Shown in pieces: positions 1 through 9,439 of a stretch of DNA of 64,000 bases (position 1 is its first letter; each line of letters starts with the position of its first letter). Made by a program: the position numbers and the translations under genes. The notes under the pieces are model-generated. The model did no database searches, was not told where the DNA came from, and worked only from the letters and a program-made list of their open reading frames with translations. This stretch comes from an uncultured Rhodocyclaceae bacterium (GTDB taxonomy: Bacteria > Pseudomonadota > Gammaproteobacteria > Burkholderiales > Rhodocyclaceae). The stretch is taken from positions 1,860,001 through 1,924,000 of the forward strand of contig CAJQTY010000001.1 in the NCBI GenBank assembly GCA_907163075.1, read 5' to 3'.

Positions 1-1
1 G

Positions 2-679
2 GCACATATGGCTTTCATCGTCGCCGGCATGGGTGGCGGGACCGGCGGTGGCGCGGGCCCGATCATTGCCGATGTGGCACGAGAACTCGGGCTTTTGACT
101 GTCGCCGCTGTAACCACGCCTTTCAGCTTTGAAGGCTATCGGCTGAAGGAAACCGAGTCCGGTATCGCCGAACTGCAGAGGCACGTTGATTCCCCGATTG
201 TCATCAGTAACGAAAGCTCGATGCACAGACTCGGCGCAAGTTGCTCAATGGACGAAGCGTTCAACACGACCCACGATCTGTTGTGTGACGCCGTTGGCGG
301 TATCGTCGAGATGACTAACTACCCAAGTTTGATTGGTCTCGACTTTGAAGATGTGCGTACTGTGATGTCCGTGAAGGGCATCGCCAAGGTGAGTTCGGCG
401 TATTCCTCGGGCGTTGATCGTGCTCACACCGCCATCGCGGGGGCGATCACCTCGACACTTCTGAGCGGAATCAATCTTTCCCGCACCAAGGGACTGCTTG
501 TAATCATTAGAGCCTCAAGCAACTTAAAAATGAGGGAAGTGAACCAAGTTATGAAAACGGCTCGTCAGCATACTGCAGAAGAAACCCATGTCGTTTTTGG
601 CGCGGTATACGACGAGAACATGCAGAAGAACATCCGGGTCACTCTGATTGCTTTGGGGCACAACCGCGAGCCAGCTTGA
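2..679 (+). CDS. FtsZ-like GTPase paralogue, 5' end cut by window
   Basis: The 3' part of a tubulin/FtsZ-superfamily GTPase; the reading frame is already open at base 2, so the N-terminal nucleotide-binding half lies outside the window. The tubulin signature is visible as GGGTGGGAGP (FtsZ usually has GGGTGTGAAP). It is followed by FtsZ-like segments such as TTPFSFEG, a DFEDVRTVMS stretch matching the FtsZ T7-loop region, and a closing RVTLIAL strand. The protein stops right after the globular C-terminal domain. The flexible linker and the conserved C-terminal peptide that binds FtsA and ZipA are missing. With the altered signature loop this points to a paralogue rather than the main division gene, which normally sits in the dcw cluster. 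A PcfJ-like gene follows about 200 bp downstream. Its job is unknown; a filament-forming role is inferred from the family only. Confidence 0.85.
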   Translation, partial: AHMAFIVAGMGGGTGGGAGPIIADVARELGLLTVAAVTTPFSFEGYRLKETESGIAELQRHVDSPIVISNESSMHRLGASCSMDEAFNTTHDLLCDAVGGIVEMTNYPSLIGLDFEDVRTVMSVKGIAKVSSAYSSGVDRAHTAIAGAITSTLLSGINLSRTKGLLVIIRASSNLKMREVNQVMKTARQHTAEETHVVFGAVYDENMQKNIRVTLIALGHNREPA

Positions 680-884
680 TGAGAAACTTCCGCGCTTTGG
701 CCAAGCGTCTGCTCGACAACGCGCGCCTTATTGCTCCGAGATGGGCAGCAAACTACGGGTCATCGCCGGCCCCTTTCAACAATAAGACATGGGGAGGCTC
801 ATTCTGTGCGCCTCCGCTGGCGCAATCTGTAGCTAGCGTGAATCGACCCGACTCACCCCGTACATCGAGTGCAGCCCATACGCC

Positions 885-2759
885 ATGCAACCAATGACAG
901 ACACGAAGCCCAATGGAGCGCTCACCCCCCATTTTATGCCGACTGACGATACGCAAAATGGATTTTTTGGCCCAAGCCCCGTGTGCGTTAAACCAATAGG
1001 GGCCGAATCACACCCAGGGATTGCCGAGGATCTGGCGGCTTGGCACAACCTGAACCCGCGCCAATATTTCATCCGTCGCGCTGTTGCGTTAACCATCGCG
1101 AAAAAGAACAAAGGACGACAAAGAGAGACCCTTGCAATCCTCCATCTCGCCAACGACATGGTCCACTTTCTCTCGGTGACGCACTGCTCGACCGAACTGG
1201 CCCCCCTATTTGAGTCCATCGGTCACTCGCTTATTTCGTCCACGACGCGACCCGAGTCCACGCACACTCTGGATGCGCACGCGGCCGACAGGATGGACTG
1301 GAATTTGAGTTTGATCGACAAGAATCCACGGCGGCCGGAAGCGTGGCAACTGGAACGCTGGCGCATGCAACACACCTGTGAACTGGTTCAGCGGTATCCG
1401 CAGCTTTCGCCATCGGAAATCTCATCTATTGCCATCCGTGATTTTTCCGCCGTATCGTCGGCCCTTGAAGCAGAGGCAGATCAATTTCTAGCATCTCTGG
1501 ATCAGGACAATCTGTCTGTAGTCATTGGAGCTGACGTGTTTAGCTGCTGCCGGTACAACTATCTGGCGCACCCAGATCCCGTCATTCGCAGAAATAGAAG
1601 ACAAGCCATGGTGATTTTCCCTCTGCTTGTCGGCGAAATTCTGCTTGTAACTGAGCCGACTCCAACAACCACAAGAATGGGTCAGGTCATCGATGGCGGC
1701 CAAAAGATCATCGACTGGATTGCGGAAACATTTCACGTCAGACTGGCTTCTGTCAGAGCGCTCCGCCATCTCTCCGAAAAAGAGATCGGGAAGAGTTGGC
1801 GCGGCAAGCTTCAATCGCTGCTTTTCCTGCTATCAGCCCTGCCGCCGGAACGTTACCCAAAAACCCCGGCGCAGTGGAAGTCATTTGCCGAAGCGGTTCA
1901 ATTCATCAAGACCACCACCCAACACCCCATCGGCGCCGCATCCACAGGTATGCTTCTGGGCGACATTGCTCGCAGAAGCTGGCAGTTGAACAAGAACCTG
2001 AATATCGACCTGCGTGAGCGTGCCCGTTGCATTGATGGATTCATCAAGGACCTCGGCAGTGCGTTGGCGGCTTATATCCAGGTCGAACGGCTAGGGATTG
2101 ACGGACGTCCAGGCGCGCAAGCACAAGTGGTTGCTTCAAGGGCTCTGCTAAGCATCGGATTGCGTCGTGCTGAATCGCTTGCCACTCAGTGGTTAACCTT
2201 TCGAAGGCAGTCAACCTTGTGTTTGGCAGCCGGAAGCACGGCCCATTCGTTTCCGGTGTTATTGCCAAGCCCTCTCTGCCATGGTGGCCTGACGATTGTC
2301 CAGCTCACTTCACAAGCGAATTTGACGAGCGAAGCTGCCCGACTCGGCCATTGCGTCGAAAGCTATGGTGCTGAATGCCGCCACGGAAGCTCCATTATCT
2401 TCTCAGTGCGTGACGCCCATGGGCAACCCCGATCCACCTTCGAATGTTCATTGGCAACCGTCTCCCTGGCCATTTTTGATATCAAGCTCATTCAACACAC
2501 GGCGTTGCACAACAGCACTCCAAGCTACGACGACCAAGCCGCTGTTTCAGGATTCCTTCAGTTCATGAGAGGACCGGAAGCCCTCCCGCTACTCCGAAGT
2601 TTTTTCAAGGAAAAGCTGCTTGCCCGTCTTGAACCTTCTCTTGCAAGGGACTACAGGAACGCGTCGCTGATGATCAGCTTCCTCGCGAAAGCGACTCTTG
2701 AGCGGATCCGTTTTGAAGACTTGGTCGCCGACGTAATACGCAACGACTCCCCGCTCTGA
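885..2759 (+). CDS. PcfJ-like domain protein
   Basis: A 624-residue protein with a C-terminal PcfJ-like core. Around residues 488-520 it has the pattern GHCVESY, then a short spacer, then GSSIIFSVRD, which is the (G/N)xCV..Y...(G)..I(F)S(L/V)R signature of PcfJ-type proteins. The first ~450 residues are mostly predicted helical and carry no motif I recognise. PcfJ was named from a conjugative plasmid of Enterococcus and homologues occur on plasmids, phages and chromosomes; their biochemical activity is not established to my knowledge. Two in-frame ATG codons lie close together (885 and 894); neither has a strong ribosome binding site. Its only same-strand neighbour is the FtsZ-like gene upstream, with a 200-bp gap, so an operon is possible but not shown. 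Confidence 0.75.
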   Translation: MQPMTDTKPNGALTPHFMPTDDTQNGFFGPSPVCVKPIGAESHPGIAEDLAAWHNLNPRQYFIRRAVALTIAKKNKGRQRETLAILHLANDMVHFLSVTHCSTELAPLFESIGHSLISSTTRPESTHTLDAHAADRMDWNLSLIDKNPRRPEAWQLERWRMQHTCELVQRYPQLSPSEISSIAIRDFSAVSSALEAEADQFLASLDQDNLSVVIGADVFSCCRYNYLAHPDPVIRRNRRQAMVIFPLLVGEILLVTEPTPTTTRMGQVIDGGQKIIDWIAETFHVRLASVRALRHLSEKEIGKSWRGKLQSLLFLLSALPPERYPKTPAQWKSFAEAVQFIKTTTQHPIGAASTGMLLGDIARRSWQLNKNLNIDLRERARCIDGFIKDLGSALAAYIQVERLGIDGRPGAQAQVVASRALLSIGLRRAESLATQWLTFRRQSTLCLAAGSTAHSFPVLLPSPLCHGGLTIVQLTSQANLTSEAARLGHCVESYGAECRHGSSIIFSVRDAHGQPRSTFECSLATVSLAIFDIKLIQHTALHNSTPSYDDQAAVSGFLQFMRGPEALPLLRSFFKEKLLARLEPSLARDYRNASLMISFLAKATLERIRFEDLVADVIRNDSPL

Positions 2760-3857
2760 ATCGTGAGAACGAAATCCTTATCGGCCAGGCGCTTGATGAT
2801 CAAAAGTGGCTTCTGACCAGGATCTCTGAGTCAACAAGATATGAGAATGTCCCGCTAGGAATAAGCCGGAGAGCTAATGTCAAAACTTGAATTGACTGCC
2901 GATAGATCTCCCCAAGGTCCTGTAACGCTGTGCCTGCGTCGGGAATGGAAGGCAATTTCGATACCGGCATTGGAATGCTGGAATCCAATAAATTGGCGGA
3001 GAGTGTTTAATGGACTGGGTTCGTAAGCATATGTTGGATTTGTCCGGGGTCTTCAAGAAATGCAGGGAAGACACATCGCTGACGTTCGCTCAGCGCGAGA
3101 AATTCTCCCAAACATACGTTGCCGCGAAGCAATTCTCAACTCTTCCACAAGCAGGCGGATCCAGCAACGTTACCGCCGTAATCTTCATGGGGTGCGCAGC
3201 CTGCCAAGATGGTTTCCACAATGAATGCCCCGGCCGGTATGACTGGCAACATCGTTGCCTACTCATGCAAGGAACAATTGTTCGGGAATAGCGAAATGGT
3301 GAGCCGATGTTTGAACCACTCATGAGACGCATGCCCGTCGAAAGCTCGTGCAATGTGTTGAACTTCCATTTCCGCGCCTTATCGAGAAATTTCGGACTTC
3401 ATTGCTGATTGTATGGGGTATCCATTTCTGCGCTTTCTTTCCGCGATGAGATATCGATAGGGCATGCAGGTTACTGCGCCATGATCCGTCGCAGCCCTTC
3501 CAGTTGTTGCCAGTTGCAGTTTTCGCGAAGTCGCCATTCAAATAGCCGCTCCTTTCCTGTAGCTGCCGGTTCCCACGTCGGCACCTTGGTATATTGGTCG
3601 GCCTTATGCAAAGCACGCGGTTATGGAACGTTGTCGGTGTCGGAACGCGAACCAAGTACCAATTGGCTGTGATAGCCAGGCATTGCGACCTCTACATAGT
3701 CGGTCTTTGCAGTTGTTCGGCTAGATAGCTCCGCCGACCATATGATCGAAAGCTGCCACTCGATTAAGAGTCGAGCCGAGTAGTAGCTTTTTAATCTGGT
3801 GAACCTGAAGTCTCGAATCCACTGTCGGCAATTGCAGCCAATCTATTGGCTCCAAAA
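2760..3857. other. Gap of 1.1 kb with no supported gene
   Basis: This stretch separates the PcfJ-like gene from the convergent helicase gene. Several short open frames exist on both strands (the longest is 111 codons), but none has a recognisable motif, a good ribosome binding site or a clear partner. I see no tRNA, terminator hairpin or mobile-element end. It may hold decayed coding sequence. Confidence 0.5.
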
Positions 3858-5966
3858 TCACACACTAAGCTTCCGATTGAGCGACTTGAGCGATTTGCCA
3901 GCATGGTGAAGTACAGTCTCTACGAAGCTTTGGGCGCTGACGTCCGACTCGTCATCGAGCGACGGGACACCGCCGAGCAACAGCCCGAATACGTTGATGC
4001 GCTGCCTCATGACGCCGATGGCCTTCTCATCGCGCGTTCCGCCGAAGGTCGGGTAGGCGTAGCAGATCGTCTGGCCCGTCAGCGCTGCCCATGATCCGAC
4101 GCGACGTACTCGGCCATTGCGTTGCAGCGTGCGCACGGGACTCGGGTCGAGTTCGTAGTGTATTAGGTGTCGGCAACAGCGATGCAGATCCACGCCCTCG
4201 CTCAGGCGGTCGGTAGTGACGAGCACATCGGGCCCGAATGGGCTGTTGAAGAGCGCGATGACAATGTCGGGCTTGCCTGTGTAGAGCGTCTTGGGCGGCT
4301 CCTCGCGACCGTCGTGACTCCAAGCGCCCATGACCCGGAGGCCTTCGCCGAGCATTCCGGGGAAGTGCGAAGTACCGCTTCCGAAAGCGTGCTGGCCCTT
4401 CATGATATTCTTTAGCAGAGCGCGCGTCGACGTTGACTGCTCTTCGAGAAGAACCCTAACGAGTTCCCTTGCCGAATCGAGGATCGTCGGCACACCGGAT
4501 TTAGCCTTGCGTGGCCTCGTCGTCGCGAGTTGATTGGCCAAGGCTTTCTCGTTGTCCGCTGGCTGGCCGAGCCAACCAGTGATCTGCCAGCGAATGCCCG
4601 GCGAGCAGAGCCAGTCGATGATCGGCGCGAGAAGCTGTTCATCTGCGGGCAACAAATTCCTAGGCAACGCCAACCGCAACAACGACTCCCACGTCGCGCG
4701 CCAAACTGTCACAGACGGACCAGCGCGCGATACCCATTCTGAAATCAAGGCCCGTTCGAGCGCACCCAGCAGTTCACTTGCGGTCGCGCGGTGGTGACAA
4801 AACACGAGCACCTTCTCGCCAGCGTCCAGCAACGGTCGGATGGCCTCGATGACTGCCACGATCTTCGGATGTGGACGGGTGCGCCGGGCGATCAGCGACT
4901 TCTTGGCCAGGTCGCTGTGCAGGCGTACTACGTGGTCGGAATCGCTATTTGCCCGATTCGTGACTCGTTCGAGCTCAGTACCAACGTGCTGCCAGCCAAT
5001 GTGGAAGCGCGGATCGTTGCGACGCTCGCCCCTTCGTTCCGGGGCGAGCTGGAGAAGGCGATCCATCCGCAGCAGCAGCTCAAGCTCCTCGTTCGTCGCG
5101 GTAGCCGTCGGAATCTCCCAGGGCGCGGAACCGACTGCACCGAAGCGATTTCGCTCGGATGCTGACAGGTCATCGATCCCGTGGCGAATGACGTACGGCT
5201 GCAGTATGTCGATGGCCGCCCTTGCGGCTCTGACAAGCCGCTTGGATTCCACGACAACGTCGTGGCCGTCCCCAAGAGCGAAGAGCCGCTTTAACTCGCT
5301 AGCGTACCGCTTCACAGCATCGAGGTCTGTAGCTCCGACGAATTTCAGGAGCTGCTCCAACTCGGAGAGTCTGATGCTAAACGGCGTCGCGGTAAGGATC
5401 AGCTTCCGCTTCGTGAGGTCGCCCAGGTCGCGAAGAGCTCCATTGAACGCGCTGCCATCGCCCTTCGCGCGGTGGGCTTCGTCTATGATCATCAGGTCGC
5501 ATGCTGTGAGTTGCTGTTTGTCTTTGTGGCCGCGGACAAGTTCGTAATGAGTGGTAACCTGAATACTGCCGGTGCGCAGCCTCTTGACCTTGCCCTGCTT
5601 GATTCTCGCGCTGACGGCATTTGTTTTGTAGGGGTCACCGCGTCGCTGAAGCAGTGGCAAGTGGCGCTCGAGCTCTTCAGCCCAGCGCCGTCGCAAGACC
5701 TCATTGGGCGCATAGATCCGCACACGCTTGCCCTGGCATGCAACGATCCACGCCACGAGCGCACCCACAGTCGTCTTGCCGAGCCCCACGTCGTCGGCCA
5801 GCAGCACGCCACGCCCATCCGCAAGGCGGGTGAGTATCTCCTTTGCCGTCTTGAACTGCCTGATCAGCGGCTCGATCTGTAGACCGCCTGCCTCGAATTC
5901 AATGTACTGAGTCGGATTATCGAGGAAGCACCATCTGTCGGCGTCGATCTTAAAGTCGTCCATCAT
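3858..5966 (-). CDS. SNF2/DEAD-type helicase of the Tdp1-like operon
   Basis: A 702-residue superfamily 2 ATPase. Visible motifs in order: LADDVGLGKTT (Walker A, residues 57-66), IIDEAH (Walker B, residues 160-165), ILTATPF (motif III), and near the C-terminus VLVTTDRLSEGVDL followed by QRNGRVRR (motifs V and VI). The DDxGLGKT form is typical of SNF2/RapA-like translocases. This class moves along duplex DNA or remodels protein-DNA complexes; no nuclease motif is visible. Its ATG overlaps the stop of the upstream phosphodiesterase gene by 4 bp, so the two are likely translationally coupled. It is the last gene of a three-gene operon. I infer that it moves or exposes DNA for the phosphodiesterase. 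The helicase assignment is firm, the role is not. Confidence 0.85.
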   Translation of the reverse strand: MMDDFKIDADRWCFLDNPTQYIEFEAGGLQIEPLIRQFKTAKEILTRLADGRGVLLADDVGLGKTTVGALVAWIVACQGKRVRIYAPNEVLRRRWAEELERHLPLLQRRGDPYKTNAVSARIKQGKVKRLRTGSIQVTTHYELVRGHKDKQQLTACDLMIIDEAHRAKGDGSAFNGALRDLGDLTKRKLILTATPFSIRLSELEQLLKFVGATDLDAVKRYASELKRLFALGDGHDVVVESKRLVRAARAAIDILQPYVIRHGIDDLSASERNRFGAVGSAPWEIPTATATNEELELLLRMDRLLQLAPERRGERRNDPRFHIGWQHVGTELERVTNRANSDSDHVVRLHSDLAKKSLIARRTRPHPKIVAVIEAIRPLLDAGEKVLVFCHHRATASELLGALERALISEWVSRAGPSVTVWRATWESLLRLALPRNLLPADEQLLAPIIDWLCSPGIRWQITGWLGQPADNEKALANQLATTRPRKAKSGVPTILDSARELVRVLLEEQSTSTRALLKNIMKGQHAFGSGTSHFPGMLGEGLRVMGAWSHDGREEPPKTLYTGKPDIVIALFNSPFGPDVLVTTDRLSEGVDLHRCCRHLIHYELDPSPVRTLQRNGRVRRVGSWAALTGQTICYAYPTFGGTRDEKAIGVMRQRINVFGLLLGGVPSLDDESDVSAQSFVETVLHHAGKSLKSLNRKLSV

Positions 5967-7765
5967 GCTTCCTCGATCAAACGCCAGCCCAGTTCCTCTG
6001 CCACGAGGACAGCGGCAACTTCGCCACGCTTCGCGTAGAGCGCATGCAGTTCCTTTCCGTCCAAGCGCACCTTATCAAGGAGAGTGGGGTCGTTCGTCGC
6101 CTGCCCGAGGGCGGCGCGCCAATTGTCGACCACGCCGAACGCTGCCCGGGCGTCGAGCCATGTCTGTACGGAGTAATCGACACAGGGTATGCCAACACCT
6201 GACCGCTTTCCCTTGACACCCTGGCTCGGAATGGGATTCGGCTCGACCATCGAACCACCATAGCGTTGAAGCAGGAAGGCCTCGCGCAGCGCTGCACTGA
6301 CAGCGGGGTCGATCTCGGGCAACGGTGTCTTGGCAAATTCAGCGGGCGGGCGCAGGTCGACGATGTCGACTGCCAAGGTTTCCTGGCCCTGCGTGAACTG
6401 CGCTGTTGTAGGTGTGCGTTCCGGCACATCCCACAGTATGTCTCCAACGCCGTCGATGAGGGAGATCCCTTTCTTGGGGCTGCCGCTTGTGAAGGATACG
6501 ATAGCGGTGATTGAGATCGCGGGATCGGAGCTGCGCGTGCGTAATTGGATGCTTTTCCCGTCCCAGCTGGCTTCTGCCCATTGAAGCTTGAGATCGTCGA
6601 GTTTGCTTCGCACTCCATCAATGCAGAGGGGTATTTTACCCAAACTGAATGGCTTGCCCATCGTCTCCAAGTCGGCCCAATTCGTCTCAATCACGACGCC
6701 GAGTTCGAAGTTTCGGGGCGGCTGCTTCCCCGCGCCCCATGCAGAAGAGCTCCAGTTCGCAGAGGTGATCAGAAGTCGTCTTTTCTTCTTGTTCCTGCTA
6801 CGAATCAGGTAGAGCTTAGCGTGGCTCCAGCGATCATCGCCGTCACTATGCTCGGTGGTGAATTTTCCATCATTTGGCAGACAGTCCAACGTTACGCCCT
6901 TCGTCGCCAGCGCCAGAGACGCAATCGTCGATAAGGTCCAGCAATTTGATGCGGCCCATGGATGGTCCAGCGCAATCCACTTGAGATGGGTCTTGCTGGC
7001 TTCAACGCCAACGTCTACACTCCAGTCTGTCAGACTCTTTTCGTTCCACTCGCCGATGGTCGGCGCCAGCACGTGGATTGCGGAGGCATTGAACTGCTTG
7101 AGTTGGAGAGCCGCGCTCTTCGCGCCAGGAATGCTGGCGACGAAGGTCACCTCCTCTGGGCATTCCACGCGGCTGAGCAACCCAATGAGGCGCTGAATTC
7201 GAACCATTGCGATGTCGCCTGCCGATGCGCCCAGCGCCTCGAGGAACGGGACGAGGATTCCCCACGTTCCACGCGAGGTCGGGCTGATGCGCTCGTCGAG
7301 TTGCATCGACACCTTCCAACCCGCCTGCACTTGGTTTTTGAATGCAGATGACGTGAGATTGGCGGACGAGACGTATAGTTCGAGGTGATCCTCGTTGCCG
7401 ACCTTCCAGTGGAAGGCCCAAAATTTGGAGTGTTGGACGGCACGCGATTTCGAGCCAGCCGTGAAGTGGCTGACGTAGCGCCACAGCCACGGGTACTGTG
7501 ACGATTGGCGCTCATCATTAGATGGGGTTGAAATGATGGTGATCCGTCCGCGAAGAGCTTCAAGCGTGGTGCTAAGTTCTCCGAAGAACATTGTGCGTTC
7601 ATGAATCTCTTGAGTGAGGGAATGGCTCGTCCCCAATAGCGAAGGCAGCATATGCTCTACCAAGAGACCGACGTCGGGTTCATCATAAGTCGTGAACCAT
7701 GCCTCATGCAGACGAGCACCAGGCGAAGGCGCTGGAAGGACGTTTTTCCAGTCGGGGGCACTCAC
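5963..7765 (-). CDS. Tdp1-like HKN phosphodiesterase (PLD superfamily)
   Basis: A 600-residue phospholipase D-superfamily protein whose two active-site motifs have the HKN form of tyrosyl-DNA phosphodiesterase 1 rather than the HKD form. Motif 1 is HSKFWAFHW with SSANL downstream (H112, K114, N136). Motif 2 is HAKLYLIR with TSANWSSSAWG downstream (H315, K317, N337). The stretch after motif 2 ends in NFELGVV, matching the SYELGVL of eukaryotic Tdp1. Tdp1 family enzymes hydrolyse 3'-phosphotyrosyl and other 3' DNA adducts. Bacterial members in helicase operons are poorly characterised as far as I know. The gene overlaps both neighbours by 4 bp. The last ~100 residues are unassigned. The enzyme could also act as a nuclease, as many PLD proteins do. 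Family and catalytic residues are seen; substrate is inferred. Confidence 0.8.
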   Translation of the reverse strand: MSAPDWKNVLPAPSPGARLHEAWFTTYDEPDVGLLVEHMLPSLLGTSHSLTQEIHERTMFFGELSTTLEALRGRITIISTPSNDERQSSQYPWLWRYVSHFTAGSKSRAVQHSKFWAFHWKVGNEDHLELYVSSANLTSSAFKNQVQAGWKVSMQLDERISPTSRGTWGILVPFLEALGASAGDIAMVRIQRLIGLLSRVECPEEVTFVASIPGAKSAALQLKQFNASAIHVLAPTIGEWNEKSLTDWSVDVGVEASKTHLKWIALDHPWAASNCWTLSTIASLALATKGVTLDCLPNDGKFTTEHSDGDDRWSHAKLYLIRSRNKKKRRLLITSANWSSSAWGAGKQPPRNFELGVVIETNWADLETMGKPFSLGKIPLCIDGVRSKLDDLKLQWAEASWDGKSIQLRTRSSDPAISITAIVSFTSGSPKKGISLIDGVGDILWDVPERTPTTAQFTQGQETLAVDIVDLRPPAEFAKTPLPEIDPAVSAALREAFLLQRYGGSMVEPNPIPSQGVKGKRSGVGIPCVDYSVQTWLDARAAFGVVDNWRAALGQATNDPTLLDKVRLDGKELHALYAKRGEVAAVLVAEELGWRLIEEA

Positions 7766-9123
7766 GGGACGTCCTCATCATCGACGGATTCCTGATATTC
7801 AAGGATACTCAACGCGGAGTTCATATCGGCGACGCCGCACTGGGCCGCGAGGCGACACAATGACCGTAGCCTGAAGCGGTAGTCGCTTGCGTCAATACCA
7901 GTATCTGCAACGAGCGGAACAAGCTTACCGGCCTGTTCGCGAAACCACCGCCGCCCGCCGCCGTGTTCGTGGTGGTGTCTCGCCAGCATCCGCAACTGTT
8001 CGGGCAGAGTCGACGCGCTACTCATCGACTCTGCGAGTCGGGTGACAACCTGCTCGTACGGGAAGATGCTTCGAGCTTTTGTGTTTAGCCATGCATCGCC
8101 TGCGTCTCGAAGTTGCTGGAACATCGAGTGCAATTCGTGCGAACGTGCAAGCATATCGACTGCGGGCGCCTGATTAGTGTCGTCGTGGTTGATCTCGTTC
8201 CATAGCCCGCGCATCGCCTGCATCGCGGCGTCGGCAAAACGCGAGAAGGCAGGGAGCGGGGCGAGCGACGCAGCCCCGAGCTTCATTGACAGTTGCTTCG
8301 AATCGGCGAGAGCGTCGCAGAGGTCGGCATGCGAGTCGGCTTTCGCGCTCGCTAGCACTTCGGCGGTGATCCGACGAGTCGAGTCAGCACCGAACAGAGT
8401 GGGCTTCAATAAGCCGAGCTCTTTTTCTGGGAGCGGCTTCCGGGCATCGTCATCAGTCGTGGGCAGGAAGCCTCCTTTGGTCATCCAGGAGTGCCAGCCG
8501 CGCTCCACCCAGTAGCGCGCCTCGTCACCACCGCTCCAATGACCCCACTTAGTGCCGTTCTCGAATTGTTCCTGCTTGAGACGTACTGGCGGAGGGAGGC
8601 TGCTATTGACGAGATCCGCGAGCTTGAGCGCGGTTTCGGCGAGCGTCCACCCATCGCCCGTCGTCAACCCTGGGAGCGAGCGGAACACCACTCGGTACGC
8701 GCCGTACATGCCAACCTGCCGGTATCGGCGGAACTGTTCTGGACTCATCGCGAAGTTGGGAGAATTCTCGTTGGCCCTAAACCACCGCTCGACGCTCCGT
8801 CTGCCGCGAAGTTGCCCTTTGTCCTGTCCAGCTTTCAGGGTGCGGGCGACCCAAAGGAGTTCCAGTGGGCGCAGCCATGCATAACGGTCGTGCTGATCTT
8901 CACGTCGAGAAAGGTCAACGCCTCCGGCATTCCTCCACGCGACGTGGGACCACTTGAGAGACCACGAGAGCAACGTAATCCACCTTGCATCGAAGGTGCT
9001 GTTGCTCAGACCAGGCGCCAGTAGTTCCGCGAAGTAATCAGCCCCGGCGCGAAACCCGAGGGCATCTCCCCGTCGGACAGGCACAGAATCCCAAGGAGCC
9101 GTAAAGTACCAACCAGCGCTCAT
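7762..9123 (-). CDS. Unknown protein, first gene of the Tdp1-like operon
   Basis: A 453-residue protein that I cannot assign with confidence. Near the N-terminus it reads FAELLAPGLSNSTFDARWITLLSW, and further on YAWLRPLELLWV. This faintly resembles the DUF6361 pattern (a 'FPG-S---TRARY-LF-PW' stretch), which I recall beside helicase and PLD-like genes; that link is from memory and weak. There is no signal peptide, membrane segment or metal-binding cluster. The rest is Trp- and Arg-rich and probably helical. It is the promoter-proximal gene of a three-gene operon and its stop overlaps the next start by 4 bp, so all three products are likely made together. A sensor, adaptor or targeting subunit is a reasonable guess and nothing more. 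Confidence 0.7.
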   Translation of the reverse strand: MSAGWYFTAPWDSVPVRRGDALGFRAGADYFAELLAPGLSNSTFDARWITLLSWSLKWSHVAWRNAGGVDLSRREDQHDRYAWLRPLELLWVARTLKAGQDKGQLRGRRSVERWFRANENSPNFAMSPEQFRRYRQVGMYGAYRVVFRSLPGLTTGDGWTLAETALKLADLVNSSLPPPVRLKQEQFENGTKWGHWSGGDEARYWVERGWHSWMTKGGFLPTTDDDARKPLPEKELGLLKPTLFGADSTRRITAEVLASAKADSHADLCDALADSKQLSMKLGAASLAPLPAFSRFADAAMQAMRGLWNEINHDDTNQAPAVDMLARSHELHSMFQQLRDAGDAWLNTKARSIFPYEQVVTRLAESMSSASTLPEQLRMLARHHHEHGGGRRWFREQAGKLVPLVADTGIDASDYRFRLRSLCRLAAQCGVADMNSALSILEYQESVDDEDVP

Positions 9124-9439
9124 GAACCCTTTACCTCAGTTTCACTGACTGCCATTGAAGACCCGAGCGATTAGACATGATAGTCCCGCTCCTGGCAACA
9201 ACTCAAGGTACGCTATAGTGGTTTGATAATTCAGAAAACGGCAATGATGGGAAAGGACGATCTGTGCCCGTGTCCTGACTACTCGAGATGGCCTTTCGAA
9301 CTTAAAACCCGTCGTTGAATCATTTAATGGCTGAATGACCTCAGAAGGTCGAATCTCATTGTTCAACGATTCATTTCATAGCCTGCTGCATCCCCACATC
9401 TTTCGTACCCGTCAATCACGGCAATTAGATAGCCATTCA
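9124..9439. other. Gap with probable promoter of the three-gene operon
   Basis: About 315 bp between the first gene of the helicase operon and the broken exonuclease gene. It must contain the promoter of the minus-strand operon. The short minus-strand frames here have no motifs and I do not call them. No hairpin or repeat stands out. Confidence 0.4.

Noticed and set aside
676..897. 73-codon frame between the FtsZ-like and PcfJ-like genes
   Set aside because: Overlaps the start of the PcfJ-like gene, composition looks random and no ribosome binding site is present.
3010..3291. 93-codon frame with several Cys residues
   Set aside because: Cys spacing does not match a zinc motif, there is no ribosome binding site and no partner gene; kept only as a possible decayed sequence.
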